A stretch of 64,000 bases of DNA from Microbacterium proteolyticum (GCF_030818075.1 NZ_JAUSZZ010000001.1:2852001-2916000); one strand, 5' to 3'. Numbered from the stretch's first letter, positions 7,735 to 16,771 are shown. Notes: generated from the sequence alone by a model not told the origin. Made by a program: numbers and translations.

Positions 7735-10106
7735 TCGAGGCCCTCCACGTCGCCCAGCCCGCCGGACAGCTCGCGGAACCGCTGCTCGAGCGTGCCCTCG
7801 CCACGCACCTCGTCGACGGTGCCCTCGGCGAGGACCTGGCCCGACACGATGACGGCGACTCGCGAGCAGACCCGCTCGACGAGCTCCATCCCGTGACTCG
7901 ACAGGATCACCGTGCCGCCGTGATCGACGTAGGTGCGGAGGATGTCGAGGATCACGCCGCTGGAGACGGGGTCGACGGCCTCGAAGGGCTCGTCGAGCAC
8001 GAGCAGGCGCGGCGAGTGGATCATCGCGCCCGCCAGCATGACCTTCTTCGTCATTCCGGCCGAGTAATCGGACACCGGTCGCGCCAGCGCATCGACGAGG
8101 TCGAAGGCGCGTGCGAGGTCGGCCATGCGGCTCTCGACGAGCCCACTCGGAAGACCCCGCAGCGCACCGTAGTACGACAGCAGCTGACGACCGGTCAGGC
8201 GGTCGAACGTACGCAGGCGGTCGGGCAGCACGCCGATCAGCTTCTTGGCTTGACGCGCCTGCTTGCGCGCGTCGACGCCGTTGATCGTCACCTCGCCCGC
8301 GTCGGCGCGGAGCAGACCCGCGATGATCGACAGGGTGGTGGTCTTGCCGGCACCGTTCGGCCCGACCAGCCCGTAGAACGAGCCGGCGGGCACGGTCAGA
8401 TCGATCGCGTCGACGGCGCGGAGCTCGCCGAAGGTCTTCGTGATGTGGCGCAGCGTCAAGGCGGGGGTCGCCGCGCCCGCATCGGGCTGGGACCGTTCGG
8501 CGTCCGGGTCGGTGCTCGTCGGCGTCTCGTCGGCACCGGCGACCGGCATCACGGCCGTGGCGTCGTGGGCGTCGTCCTCCGCAGCTTCCGACGCGGAGGC
8601 GGAATCGGCATCCGCCGGCGCGTCGTCCGCCGTGAGGGGGTCCGCTGTCAGGGCGTCGAGCGTGGCGGGATCCGTCGTGGGGGCACCCGTAGCGTCAGGC
8701 TCGGCGACGTCGTCCGAGCGCACGTCGGGCGGCGTGGGATCCTCCACGTCGGCGGCACCTCTCGGCGCAGCTTCCTCCGCCTCCTCGTGGCCGTCAGCCG
8801 GAGAGACGCCGTCGCCCGACCGGGTCTCGACCTCATCGGATGCCGCCGCGCCACCCTCGACGGAGGCGTCCGCGTCGAGCGGGGTCTCGACGACCACTTC
8901 GACCGCGGGGACAGCGCCGTCGGGCACTGCTCCGTCGAGGTCGTCGGATGGGGTGTCCGCGCTGTCGAGCGGGCGATCTGCCGCTGCCGTCGGCGGCTCC
9001 TCGACCGCGACGTCGGCCGGCGCGGGATCGTGGGTCGACTCGCGTGCACGGGCGTCATCGCTGCCCGAGGTGCTCACCGTCTTGAGCGCCCCGTCGGCGG
9101 GCTCGGCCGCCCGGTCGGAGGGCTCGACCACTTCGTGGGCCGGCTCCACCGCCCCGTCATCGCGCTCGACCGGGTCGCCAGTCTCGGCCGCGTCCTCGGT
9201 CTCCGCCCCGAGGGGTGTCGCCAGGCCGGGCGTTCCCGAATCCGTGTCGTCCGCGTCAGACGACTCGGCGTCGACGGACCGACCGGCCGATTCGCCGTCA
9301 TCGTGGGTGGCCCCCGTCGCCGGGTGCGGCAGAGGAAGCGGGGGTCGTGGCGGGATCACGATGTCGTCGAAGGCGACCGCGGAAGCTGCGTTCCCGCCCA
9401 CGCCCGCAGAGCGCGGAGCGTCGTCGACCGACGCGACGACTTCACCCGGAGCGGCCGTGAGATCTTCACCCGGTGCGGGCTCGACTGCACCGGCGGACTC
9501 CGCGCCCGGCGCCCGGAGACCACCGTCGAACGACGAGTCGCTCGCATCTGCCGTGGCACCGGACGCGGGCGAGTCGGTCGTCGGCGCCTCGCCCGTCGGC
9601 TGATCGCCCACGGACTCACCGGCCGCCGTCGGCGTCGTGATCGGCGTCTCGGTCTCCTCCACCGGGGCCGCGGCCGACACCACCGAGGCGTCGGCGGCTG
9701 CCTTCGACGCGGCCGTCCGCGACGACGCGGACGCGCGCGGAGCCGCCGGCTTCTTGGCCGCGGGCGTGCGCGGGGAGGCGGGTTTCTTCGCAGCGGGTGT
9801 GCGTGCGGCGGGCGTGCGCGGCGTCGCCGGCTTCTTGGCCGCGGGCGTGCGCGCCCCGGTGCCTGACGTGGAGCGCGCGGCGGTCGCGCGCGGAGCCCGT
9901 GGAGCGCGCGGCTTCGGAGTCGCCGCGCTCGCTGTCGAACCGGCGGAATCGGATGCTTCGCTCCCCTGAGACGGGGCCGTCGGACGCTTCGACGTGGTGC
10001 GCCGTGGAGCACGGGGCTGGGCGGGGGCGGCGGGTTCGACGCTCGCCGCGACGCCCTCGGAGTCTGAGGGCGACGGGTCTCGGGGATCCGGCAGCGAGGC
10101 TGTCAT
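7710..10106 (-). CDS. ABC transporter ATPase with 550-residue low-complexity N-terminal extension
   Basis: The last ~249 residues (from about 550) form a complete ABC ATPase: Walker A GPNGAGKTT, a signature motif SAGMTKKV in place of the canonical LSGGQ, Walker B LLVLDEPFEAVD and switch His in SSHG. The preceding 549 residues are low complexity: first Ala/Pro/Lys/Arg-rich with RTPAAKKPA repeats (roughly residues 75-135), then a long acidic Asp/Glu/Ala/Thr/Pro stretch with no globular domain. Coding potential is continuous, but a start near residue 520 (ATG at about 8549) would give an ordinary 279-residue ATPase, so the long form needs proof. It pairs with the overlapping permease gene downstream. 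Confidence 0.8.
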   Translation of the reverse strand: MTASLPDPRDPSPSDSEGVAASVEPAAPAQPRAPRRTTSKRPTAPSQGSEASDSAGSTASAATPKPRAPRAPRATAARSTSGTGARTPAAKKPATPRTPAARTPAAKKPASPRTPAAKKPAAPRASASSRTAASKAAADASVVSAAAPVEETETPITTPTAAGESVGDQPTGEAPTTDSPASGATADASDSSFDGGLRAPGAESAGAVEPAPGEDLTAAPGEVVASVDDAPRSAGVGGNAASAVAFDDIVIPPRPPLPLPHPATGATHDDGESAGRSVDAESSDADDTDSGTPGLATPLGAETEDAAETGDPVERDDGAVEPAHEVVEPSDRAAEPADGALKTVSTSGSDDARARESTHDPAPADVAVEEPPTAAADRPLDSADTPSDDLDGAVPDGAVPAVEVVVETPLDADASVEGGAAASDEVETRSGDGVSPADGHEEAEEAAPRGAADVEDPTPPDVRSDDVAEPDATGAPTTDPATLDALTADPLTADDAPADADSASASEAAEDDAHDATAVMPVAGADETPTSTDPDAERSQPDAGAATPALTLRHITKTFGELRAVDAIDLTVPAGSFYGLVGPNGAGKTTTLSIIAGLLRADAGEVTINGVDARKQARQAKKLIGVLPDRLRTFDRLTGRQLLSYYGALRGLPSGLVESRMADLARAFDLVDALARPVSDYSAGMTKKVMLAGAMIHSPRLLVLDEPFEAVDPVSSGVILDILRTYVDHGGTVILSSHGMELVERVCSRVAVIVSGQVLAEGTVDEVRGEGTLEQRFRELSGGLGDVEGLEWLHTFSA
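9740..9860 (-). repeat. tandem repeats encoding RTPAAKKPA units
   Basis: Within the extended N-terminus of the ABC ATPase gene, near-identical stretches (GGCTTCTTGGCCGCGGGCGT and variants on the + strand) recur three to four times and encode Arg-Thr-Pro-Ala-Ala-Lys-Lys-Pro-Ala units resembling histone H1-like tails. Such tracts expand and contract easily. Confidence 0.75.
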
Positions 10107-10266
10107 CGCACCACGGTATCAAGCCCCTCCGACACCCCCCGCCCCTTGCCGACGAACGTCGCGCGTGTAGCGCCGCTCGAGTCGGACGACCCGGGCACGC
10201 ATGCGCGCTCCTCCCGTCGGCGTCAAGTCAGGGCGCGCGTCGAGGAGGCCGGGAGAGGATGTGTGC

Positions 10267-11226
10267 ATGGCTGAGAAGGTGCACCGCATCCACTCCCTCC
10301 CGAACGACGCCCCCTGGAAGGGCGGGCTCCCGCCGGTGGGGTCGGAGGAGCATCCCCGGACCATCCGCATGCTCGATCGCGTGCTCTCTGTGCAGCGGCC
10401 GGTCGTGCTCGCGCACCTGCGCGGCATCCGTCTCCGGCATCCGGATGCCTCCGTCGACGAGATCCTGAGGATCCTCGAGCGCCGCTACCTCGCCGCCGTG
10501 ACGACGGGAGGCGCCGCCGTCGGCGCCACCGCCGTCGTGCCGGGCATCGGGACGGGTGTCACGCTCGCGCTCAGCGGCGTCGAGACCGTGGGGTTCCTCG
10601 AGGCGACGGCGCTCTACGCGCAGTCGGTGGCCGAGGTGCACGGGGTCGCCGTGGAGGATCCTGACCGCGGGCGCGCCCTCGTGCTCGCGCTCATGCTCGG
10701 CAAGGAGGGCGTCGATCTCGTGTCGCAGCTCGCCGCGCAGGCGGCCGGGCGCGGCACGACGCGCGCCGGGTACTGGGGCAAACTGATCACGAAAACCCTT
10801 CCGCGGGCCGCCGTCGGTCCGCTCGTGGATCGGCTGAAGACATCGTTCGTGCGCCAGTTCGCCACCCGCGGTGGTGCGTCGTGGCTGGGCAAGGCGCTCC
10901 CGTTCGGCGTGGGCGCCGTCGTGGGCGGCGCCGGCAACCACATCCTCGGCCGACGGGTTCTCGTCAACGCCCGCCGCGCGTTCGGGGCGCCCCCGCTCAC
11001 CCTTCCCGCCGACCTCGAGCCGCGTCCCGGAAGCGAGACGCTCGAGCACAGCGCCGCCAGCGGGGTGCGCCGCGTGGGCTCCGCGCTGGCCGATGCCGTC
11101 GGATCGGCCGGGCGCCGCACCGGCTCCGCGGCCCGCCGAGCACTCCCCCGCCGTCGGGGGCACGACGACGACGCCGAAGCGTCGCAGACCGACGAAGCGG
11201 ACGGCGGCTCGGCCTCGGCATCCTGA
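10267..11226 (+). CDS. EcsC-like family protein
   Basis: 319 residues from ATG 10267, chosen because GGGAGAGG lies 6-13 bases upstream; an in-frame extension to 10201 lacks a ribosome site. The core (about 75-250) has glycine-rich hydrophobic stretches such as TTGGAAVGATAVVPGIGTG and VGAVVGGAGNHILG plus an amphipathic GVETVGFLEATALYAQSVAEVHG segment, the pattern of EcsC-type proteins. The C-terminus is basic then acidic and low complexity. Membrane association is likely; function unknown. Divergent from the ABC ATPase gene. Confidence 0.75.
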   Translation: MAEKVHRIHSLPNDAPWKGGLPPVGSEEHPRTIRMLDRVLSVQRPVVLAHLRGIRLRHPDASVDEILRILERRYLAAVTTGGAAVGATAVVPGIGTGVTLALSGVETVGFLEATALYAQSVAEVHGVAVEDPDRGRALVLALMLGKEGVDLVSQLAAQAAGRGTTRAGYWGKLITKTLPRAAVGPLVDRLKTSFVRQFATRGGASWLGKALPFGVGAVVGGAGNHILGRRVLVNARRAFGAPPLTLPADLEPRPGSETLEHSAASGVRRVGSALADAVGSAGRRTGSAARRALPRRRGHDDDAEASQTDEADGGSASAS

Positions 11227-11297
11227 CCCTCTCTCATCGAGACGGCCCCGGGCGCAAGTCCCGCCCGCTCGGTGGATCGGCGCGTTAGCCTCGCCGC

Positions 11298-12635
11298 ATG
11301 GGCGACCTCCTCGATCTTCTCGCTGTCTGGATGCCGCGTCAGCGCTGGTACGGCACGAAGGGCCGCGACCCGCTGCTGACCGTCGTGGCCGACTGGGCGC
11401 TCGACGGCGACGCCCGAGTCCTCCTCGTTCGCGACGAGGCCGTTCACCCGGCCATCGTCTACCAGGTGCCCGTCGTGGAGCGCGCGGAGGGGACGGTGCC
11501 TCCCGGCAGCCTCATCGGTGCGAGCGCGGACGGACAGGTGTGGGCGGATGCCACCACCGACCCGGATTTCACCGACCAGCTCTACACGTGGGTCACCGCA
11601 GGCGGCGAGGTGGGAACGGCCCAGGACGGCTTCATCGGCTTCGCCCTCGCGACCACGGGGGCGGCTCCCGTGTCGCGGGTCACCGCGAAGGTGCTCAGCG
11701 GGGAGCAGTCGAACACCTCCCTCATCTTCCGACCCGACGGCGAGGACGCCGGCGTGCCCGTCATCTGCAAGCTGTTCCGTCAGGTGAATCCCGGCATCAA
11801 CCCCGATGTCGAATTGCAGTCGGCCCTCGCCGCCGGGGGCGCATCGTTCGTCCCGGCGGCCATCGGCGAGGTGCGCGGTTCGTGGATCACGCCGGAGGGC
11901 GTGCCGGTCAGCGGATCGCTCGCCTTCGCGCAGGAGTTCTTCGAGGGTGTGGAGGACGCGTGGCGGGTCGCCCTCGACGCGGCCGCGGCGGGAGAGGACT
12001 TCGCCGCGCGAGCTCGGGCGCTGGGCGCCAGCGTCGCCGGGATGCACGTCGCCCTCGCCGCGCAGTTCCCCACCCGGGAGCCCGACGAGGCCGACCGCGC
12101 GGCCGTGGTCGGCGCGTGGGAGCGCCGACTCGCCATCGCTCTGGCCGAGGTTCCTGCACTGGCCCCCTACGCCGAGCGCATCCGCGAGGTGTACGCCCGG
12201 GCCGCCCGCGCGCCGTGGCCGGCCCTGCAGCGCGTGCACGGCGACCTGCACCTCGGGCAGGTGCTGCTGACGCCGTCGAACGGCTGGGTACTGCTCGATT
12301 TCGAGGGCGAGCCTCTGCGCCCGATCGAGGAGCGGCTTCTGCCCGACATCGCTGTGCGCGATGTCGCCGGCATGCTGCGCTCGTTCGACTACGTCTCGGG
12401 CGCGGTCGCCGACGACGACGGAGAGGCCGTCCGCGCCTGGGTCATCGCCGCGCAGCAGGCGTTCCTCGACGGCTACGCCGAGACCGCGGGAGCCGTGCGC
12501 GCCGACGACGACCCGCTTCTCGCCGCGTTCGAGCTCGACAAGGCCGTGTACGAGGCGATCTACGAAACGCGCAACCGCCCCGACTGGATCGGCATCCCGC
12601 TCGCCGCGATCGGCCGCCTCGCGCCGCTCGACTGA
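11298..12635 (+). CDS. mak: maltokinase (Mak/Pep2-like)
   Basis: A 445-residue kinase that phosphorylates maltose with ATP to maltose-1-phosphate, the donor for GlgE alpha-glucan synthesis. The N-terminal cap domain starts with WMPRQRWYGTKGRD (11-24). The C-terminal APH-like domain has the catalytic loop VHGDLHLGQ (His about 314) and the metal-binding LLDFEGEPLRP, both typical of maltokinases rather than antibiotic kinases. No treS, glgE or glgB is visible nearby, so pathway membership rests on similarity. Start chosen at ATG 11298. Confidence 0.85.
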   Translation: MGDLLDLLAVWMPRQRWYGTKGRDPLLTVVADWALDGDARVLLVRDEAVHPAIVYQVPVVERAEGTVPPGSLIGASADGQVWADATTDPDFTDQLYTWVTAGGEVGTAQDGFIGFALATTGAAPVSRVTAKVLSGEQSNTSLIFRPDGEDAGVPVICKLFRQVNPGINPDVELQSALAAGGASFVPAAIGEVRGSWITPEGVPVSGSLAFAQEFFEGVEDAWRVALDAAAAGEDFAARARALGASVAGMHVALAAQFPTREPDEADRAAVVGAWERRLAIALAEVPALAPYAERIREVYARAARAPWPALQRVHGDLHLGQVLLTPSNGWVLLDFEGEPLRPIEERLLPDIAVRDVAGMLRSFDYVSGAVADDDGEAVRAWVIAAQQAFLDGYAETAGAVRADDDPLLAAFELDKAVYEAIYETRNRPDWIGIPLAAIGRLAPLD

Positions 12636-12676
12636 AGACGCCGCGGGGTGCCCGGTCGGGCGGCCCATCTGCGCCC

Positions 12677-12890
12677 GTGCGCACAACCTCAGTGATGCGC
12701 ACAACCTCCGTCGCTGCACGCCCCAGCCGACTGATCTTGCGCACATCACGGAGGATACGCACGCCCGCGGCAGCTCACCGCCGCCCGGGTTCCCCAAGAC
12801 ACCCGCGCACACATCCTCAGCGATGCGCACAACCTCATCCCGCACAGCCCCAGGCGACTGAGTTTGCGTGAAGAGCGGAGAATGCGCACG
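12677..12890. repeat. two 87-bp degenerate tandem units with inverted arms
   Basis: The 336-base gap between mak and htrA holds two units, 12677-12763 and 12804-12890, both 87 bases long and clearly related: each has GATGCGCACAACCTC, a central GCCCCAGSCGACTGA and ends in GCGGAG or ACGGAG followed by a CGCAC box. Inside a unit the GCGCACAACCTC box is the imperfect inverse of the closing box, so each may fold into a hairpin. No reading frame is supported. Function unknown. Confidence 0.7.
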
Positions 12891-12921
12891 CATCGCCGGC
12901 CAAGCACACGCCCGGCGCACA

Positions 12922-12958
12922 CGACGCCGCCCCGCGAACGTGTCGCGAGGCGGCGTCG
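12922..12958 (-). terminator. hairpin downstream of htrA
   Basis: Arms CGACGCCGCC-c-CGCGA and TCGCG-a-GGCGGCGTCG pair over 16 positions with one mismatch around an ACGTG loop. It begins 13 bases past the stop of the leftward protease gene. There is no clear U-tract, so it is a probable but not canonical terminator. Confidence 0.6.
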
Positions 12959-12971
12959 AGGCAGCCGTGGG

Positions 12972-14513
12972 TCAGCTCTGCGGCATAGAGCCGAGCGTGA
13001 CCTCGACGGTCTTCTGCTGACCGCCGCGGAGGTAGGTGACCTCCGCCTGCGCGCCCGCGGCAAGCGCGCGCACCTGGGCGGTGAGGTCGATCGAGTTCGT
13101 CACGGGGATGCCGTTCAACTCGGTGATCACGTCGCCCTTCTGCAGACCGGCCGCCTGCGCGGCGCCGCCGCTGGTGGCCTCGGCCACGAGGGCACCGGTG
13201 GTGGTCGCACCCTGCTGGGTCGCGGCATCCTGAACCGACGCGCCCAGCAGGCCGTGCGTGGCGGAGCCGTTCTCGATGATCTCCGACGAGATGCGCTTGG
13301 CGATGTCGGAGGGGATGGAGAAGCCGACGCCGATGTTGCCCGACTGCCCGCCCGACGAGGAGCCGCCGGCGCTCGCGATGGCGACATTGATGCCGATGAG
13401 CTTGCCCTCGTCGTCGACGAGTGCGCCGCCGGAGTTCCCGGGGTTGATGGCGGCGTCGGTCTGGATGACGGCGATCTTGATGGTCTGGCTCGCCGACTGC
13501 GACTGCTGGCCCTGGCCGAAGTCGAAGCGGAAGGGGCTCTCCTCGCCGGGCTCCTGCTGCTGCTGGTCGGAGCCGTCGCTGGGGGCCGCGGACGAGGCGA
13601 CCTGGATCGACCGGTTCAGCGCGCTGACGATGCCGGTGGTCACGGTGTTGGGGAGGTCGAGCGGCGCCCCGACGGCCACGGTGGCGTCTCCGACGTTGAG
13701 CTTGGACGAGTCGCCGAACTCGATCGGGGTCAGACCCGACGCGTTCTCGAGCTTGATGACCGCGAGGTCGTAGGTGGGGTCGGTGCCGACGACCGTCGCC
13801 CGGTACACCTTGCCGTCGGAGGTGGTCACCGAGATGGTGGCGTTGCCGGTCTGCCCGTCGAGGGTCACGACGTGGGTGTTGGTGAGCACGTACCCGTCAT
13901 CGCTCAACACGACGCCGGAGCCGGTGCCGCCCGACTGCGACCCGGTCGCGCTGATGGTGACGACGCTCGGCACGACCTTCGACGCGACCGCGGCGGTGGC
14001 GTTGACGTCTTGCGGGTCGTTGACGGTGATGGCAGTGGGGCCCGAGACGCTCGAGGCGTTCTCCCCACCCCACAGGCTGAGGCCGGCGTAGGTGCCGCCG
14101 AGGCCCGCCCCGCCGCCGACGAGGGCAGCGGCAACGAGCAGTGCGGCGACGCGCGGTGCCGAGCTCTTCTTGCGTGCAGGAGTGGCGGATGCCGACTCGG
14201 GCATCACGAGCGTGGGGTGCGCGCTCGTGGCGCCGGGGCCGAAGGCCTGACCGCTGGGGGCGGTGGCGCCGGAGGGGGCCGAGGCGTAGTCGCCGGCGGA
14301 GGTGCGAGGGTGGGGTGCGGCAGTACCGGCGGCGGGCGGCGGCCACGCGGCGGCGGCAGCGGCGGGCGAGCGCGTCGGCATCGGCGGCACGTCGGAGCGC
14401 GGGGCGGAAGCCGCGGGGGTGGCGGCCGGGGTGGTCGTGTCGTGCTGCGGCGAAGGCTCGACGCTGTCGATGCGGTCGTTACCCTCGGGACGGTTGTCCG
14501 TGGTGTCGCTCAT
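12972..14513 (-). CDS. HtrA/DegP-like trypsin-type serine protease with PDZ domain
   Basis: 513 residues from ATG 14513, preceded by GAAGGAGC. Residues 1-115 are a proline/alanine-rich cytoplasmic region, then a single membrane helix (about 118-140), so the protease domain is outside the membrane. The catalytic triad is His in LTNTHVV (about 214), Asp in TYDLAVIKL (about 249) and Ser in PGNSGGAL (about 361). A Gln-rich insert (SDQQQQEPGEE) lies between Asp and Ser. A C-terminal PDZ domain (about 415-510) has GLLGASV and GLQKGDVITELNG. It would degrade or guard misfolded envelope proteins. It is divergent from the aminotransferase gene. Confidence 0.92.
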   Translation of the reverse strand: MSDTTDNRPEGNDRIDSVEPSPQHDTTTPAATPAASAPRSDVPPMPTRSPAAAAAAWPPPAAGTAAPHPRTSAGDYASAPSGATAPSGQAFGPGATSAHPTLVMPESASATPARKKSSAPRVAALLVAAALVGGGAGLGGTYAGLSLWGGENASSVSGPTAITVNDPQDVNATAAVASKVVPSVVTISATGSQSGGTGSGVVLSDDGYVLTNTHVVTLDGQTGNATISVTTSDGKVYRATVVGTDPTYDLAVIKLENASGLTPIEFGDSSKLNVGDATVAVGAPLDLPNTVTTGIVSALNRSIQVASSAAPSDGSDQQQQEPGEESPFRFDFGQGQQSQSASQTIKIAVIQTDAAINPGNSGGALVDDEGKLIGINVAIASAGGSSSGGQSGNIGVGFSIPSDIAKRISSEIIENGSATHGLLGASVQDAATQQGATTTGALVAEATSGGAAQAAGLQKGDVITELNGIPVTNSIDLTAQVRALAAGAQAEVTYLRGGQQKTVEVTLGSMPQS

Positions 14514-14662
14514 GGGATGCTCCTTCTTCCAGGCGCTTCTACGATGACCACGGATGCTGTGGGTCACCTATGACAGAAGTGAGCCGCCTCTATGGGTCTA
14601 TCAGCAACACACCGCGAGGCTCTCCCCCCTTGCCACGCGGGCGGGTGCGGCATGCTGGAGCC

Positions 14663-15868
14663 ATGCACCAGCTTCCCGGCGCCTGGCAGCGCACGGCCCG
14701 CGGCGCGGGTCTGCTCGCTCCCGACGGCTCCTCGGTTCCAACGATCTTCGCCGAGATGAGCGCGCTCGCCGCCTCCACCGGCGCGCTCAACCTCGGGCAG
14801 GGCTTCCCCGACGAAGACGGTCCCGAGCCCGTCATCGAGGCGGCACGGGATGCCATCGCCCGCGGCGTCAACCAGTACGCGCCCGGACGAGGTTTCCCCG
14901 ACCTGCTGTCGGCGGTCGCCGAGCACCAGAGACGCTTCTACGGCATCGAGCTCGACCCGCAGCGCGAGGTGCTGATCACCGTCGGTGCGACCGAGGCGCT
15001 CGCGGCGACCTTGCTGGCGCTCGTCGACTCCCCCGACGACGAAGTGGTCGTCTTCGAGCCGTACTACGACTCCTACGCCGCGTGCGTGGCGCTCTCGGGG
15101 GCGAAGCTCGTGCCGGTCCCCCTGCGGTGGCCCGCCTTCCAGCCCGACCTCGAGCAGCTGGCATCCGCTGTCACCGATCGGACGCGCGTGATCCTCGTGA
15201 ACGACCCGCACAACCCGACCGGCAGCGTGTTCTCCCGCGAGGTGCTCGACGAGGTGGTGCGCCTCGCGCACCGGCACGACGCGATCATCGTCACCGACGA
15301 GGTGTACGAGCACCTCGTATTCAACGGACCGCACGTGCCGATCGCGACCCTCCCGGGGGCGGCCGAGCGGACGCTGTCGATCTCGTCGGCGGGCAAGACC
15401 TTCTCGCTCACCGGCTGGAAGACGGGATGGGTCACCGGGCCGTCCGAACTCGTGTCCGCGGTGCTGGCGGTGAAGCAGTTCCTCACCTACGTCGGGGGTT
15501 CGCCCTTCCAGCCGGCGATCGCGGTGGGCCTGCGCCTGCCCGACGCGTTCTTCGCATCCGTCGCTTCCGAGATGGCCGCCAAGGCCGCGCTGCTCGGCAC
15601 GGGCCTGCGTGCCGCCGGCTTCGATGTGTCGTCCCCCGGTGGTTCGTACTTCACGGTGGTGGATGCCGCCCCGCTCGGCGCCGACGACGCCGACGCGTTC
15701 TGCCGCGAGCTGCCCGCCCGCGCCGGAGTGGTCGGCATCCCGCTCACCGCGTTCGTCTCCCCCGCGCACCGCGACCAGTACGCCACGCTCGTGCGTTTCG
15801 CGGCGTGCAAGAAGGTGGAAGTGCTCGCCGAGGCCGCTCAGCGGCTCGCCGGGATGACGGTGGCGTGA
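14663..15868 (+). CDS. PLP-dependent class I/II aminotransferase
   Basis: 401 residues from ATG 14663, chosen because homology begins here although the frame is open far upstream. Segments: LNLGQGFPDEDGP, the NDPHNPTG pyridine-binding loop, the PLP lysine in SSAGKTFSLTGWKTGW (Lys about 245), and a C-terminal RFAACK phosphate/carboxylate-binding Arg. The pattern is that of kynurenine/methionine aminotransferase (YbdL-like) and N-succinyldiaminopimelate aminotransferase-like proteins; the substrate is not decided. The following small gene begins 17 bases later. A degraded copy of this gene's 3' end lies at 16233-16340. Confidence 0.9.
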   Translation: MHQLPGAWQRTARGAGLLAPDGSSVPTIFAEMSALAASTGALNLGQGFPDEDGPEPVIEAARDAIARGVNQYAPGRGFPDLLSAVAEHQRRFYGIELDPQREVLITVGATEALAATLLALVDSPDDEVVVFEPYYDSYAACVALSGAKLVPVPLRWPAFQPDLEQLASAVTDRTRVILVNDPHNPTGSVFSREVLDEVVRLAHRHDAIIVTDEVYEHLVFNGPHVPIATLPGAAERTLSISSAGKTFSLTGWKTGWVTGPSELVSAVLAVKQFLTYVGGSPFQPAIAVGLRLPDAFFASVASEMAAKAALLGTGLRAAGFDVSSPGGSYFTVVDAAPLGADDADAFCRELPARAGVVGIPLTAFVSPAHRDQYATLVRFAACKKVEVLAEAAQRLAGMTVA

Positions 15869-15884
15869 ATCGAAGGAGCCTCCC

Positions 15885-16229
15885 ATGAGCGATGACTGGA
15901 CCGTGCAGATCTTCGTTCCCTCCCCCGCGGCGGGATCGCCGGATCGCTCCGCCGAGGACGGCGACGTTCCGCGCGTCCGCACCCCGGGTGTGCATCACAG
16001 CGGTAGTCGCGTCGTGGACGCCAGCGTCGAATCGTTGCGCGAGAACTGGCGCGACACGGTGCAGAAGCTCGTCGAGATCGGCGACGGAGTGCAGGATGCC
16101 GAATCCGGCTGGGGTGTCTCGAAGATCGAGGTCGGGCTGACGCTCAGTGCGAAGGGTCATCTGCTCTTCATCGCCGAGGCCGGGGCCGAGGCGTCCGTGA
16201 GAATCACTCTCACGCGTCGTCAGCCCTGA
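15885..16229 (+). CDS. small Pepco/Trypco-like domain protein
   Basis: A 114-residue protein with ATG at 15885 preceded by GAAGGAG. The N-terminus is polar and probably disordered. Residues 45-112 have a helix with ENWRDTVQKL, then WGVSKIEVGLTLSAKGHLLF and a final strand VRITLTRR. That last half resembles the peptidase/trypsin-co-occurring (Pepco/Trypco) domains described from NTPase conflict systems, but this is a by-eye resemblance. It may be co-transcribed with the aminotransferase. No NTPase or caspase partner is adjacent; the HtrA protease lies about 1.4 kb away on the other strand. Confidence 0.7.
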   Translation: MSDDWTVQIFVPSPAAGSPDRSAEDGDVPRVRTPGVHHSGSRVVDASVESLRENWRDTVQKLVEIGDGVQDAESGWGVSKIEVGLTLSAKGHLLFIAEAGAEASVRITLTRRQP

Positions 16230-16232
16230 CCG

Positions 16233-16340
16233 TGGGTGCGGTGCCGCTCGGCGCCGCCGACGCGTTCTGCCGCGGGGTGGACGCGCACGCCGCGTGATCG
16301 GCATCCTGGCTCACCGCTTCCGTCGCTCCCGCCCGCCGCG
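16233..16340 (+). pseudogene. decayed partial copy of aminotransferase 3' end
   Basis: This stretch matches the aminotransferase coding DNA at about 15656-15780: shared runs include CCGCTCGGCGCCG, CCGACGCGTTCTGCCGCG, TCGGCATCC and GCTCACCG in the same order. Relative to the gene it has a 6-base deletion, several single-base indels and many substitutions, so the frame is lost. It directly follows the Pepco-like gene. The rest of the 314-base gap to the next gene shows nothing else recognisable. Confidence 0.75.
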
Positions 16341-16543
16341 GCCGGGAAGGCACGCCCCTGCGCTGCGCAGAACGCGGAGGAAAGGACCTGCTGGACGGGA
16401 GGAAAGGGGCGTCAGCACATTCACGGAGCGGTCATTCGCTCGGTCGCGCAAAAGCCTGTACCCAAGACGCAACGTCGGCGTGATACGTTTCCCTCGGATC
16501 CCCCAATCCATCCGGCTCTGTTGCCCGACACTCAGGGGGAATC

Positions 16544-16771
16544 ATGTCTCGCCGACGACTTCGCCTCGAAGCGCAGCCTCGACGCATCGTCGAGCTGTAC
16601 GGCAAGGATCTGCGTTGGGTCGACGCCGAACCCGGTCTCCGCCTCGACCACGACACCGCAGCCCGCCTTCATGACGAGGGTTTCACCATGGCGTCCGTGC
16701 GCGTCGGTCTCTGGCAGACCAAGCAGGTGTCGCTCATCCGCTGGGCGCAGAGGAATTCCGCCGCTCGCTGA
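16544..16771 (+). CDS. hypothetical small basic protein
   Basis: 75 residues, ATG 16544 with a strong CAGGGGGAA ribosome site just upstream. The protein is rich in Arg (MSRRRLRLEAQPRR at the start) with scattered aromatic residues and no membrane segment, signal or known motif. It stands alone between the aminotransferase relic and the convergent nitrilase gene. The good ribosome site and codon use make it a likely gene. Function unknown. Confidence 0.6.
   Translation: MSRRRLRLEAQPRRIVELYGKDLRWVDAEPGLRLDHDTAARLHDEGFTMASVRVGLWQTKQVSLIRWAQRNSAAR

Noticed and set aside
7725..9866. 713-codon open frame opposite the ABC ATPase
   Set aside because: Shadow of the low-complexity extension; no start signal or domain. 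It does show that open frames alone cannot prove that the extension is translated.
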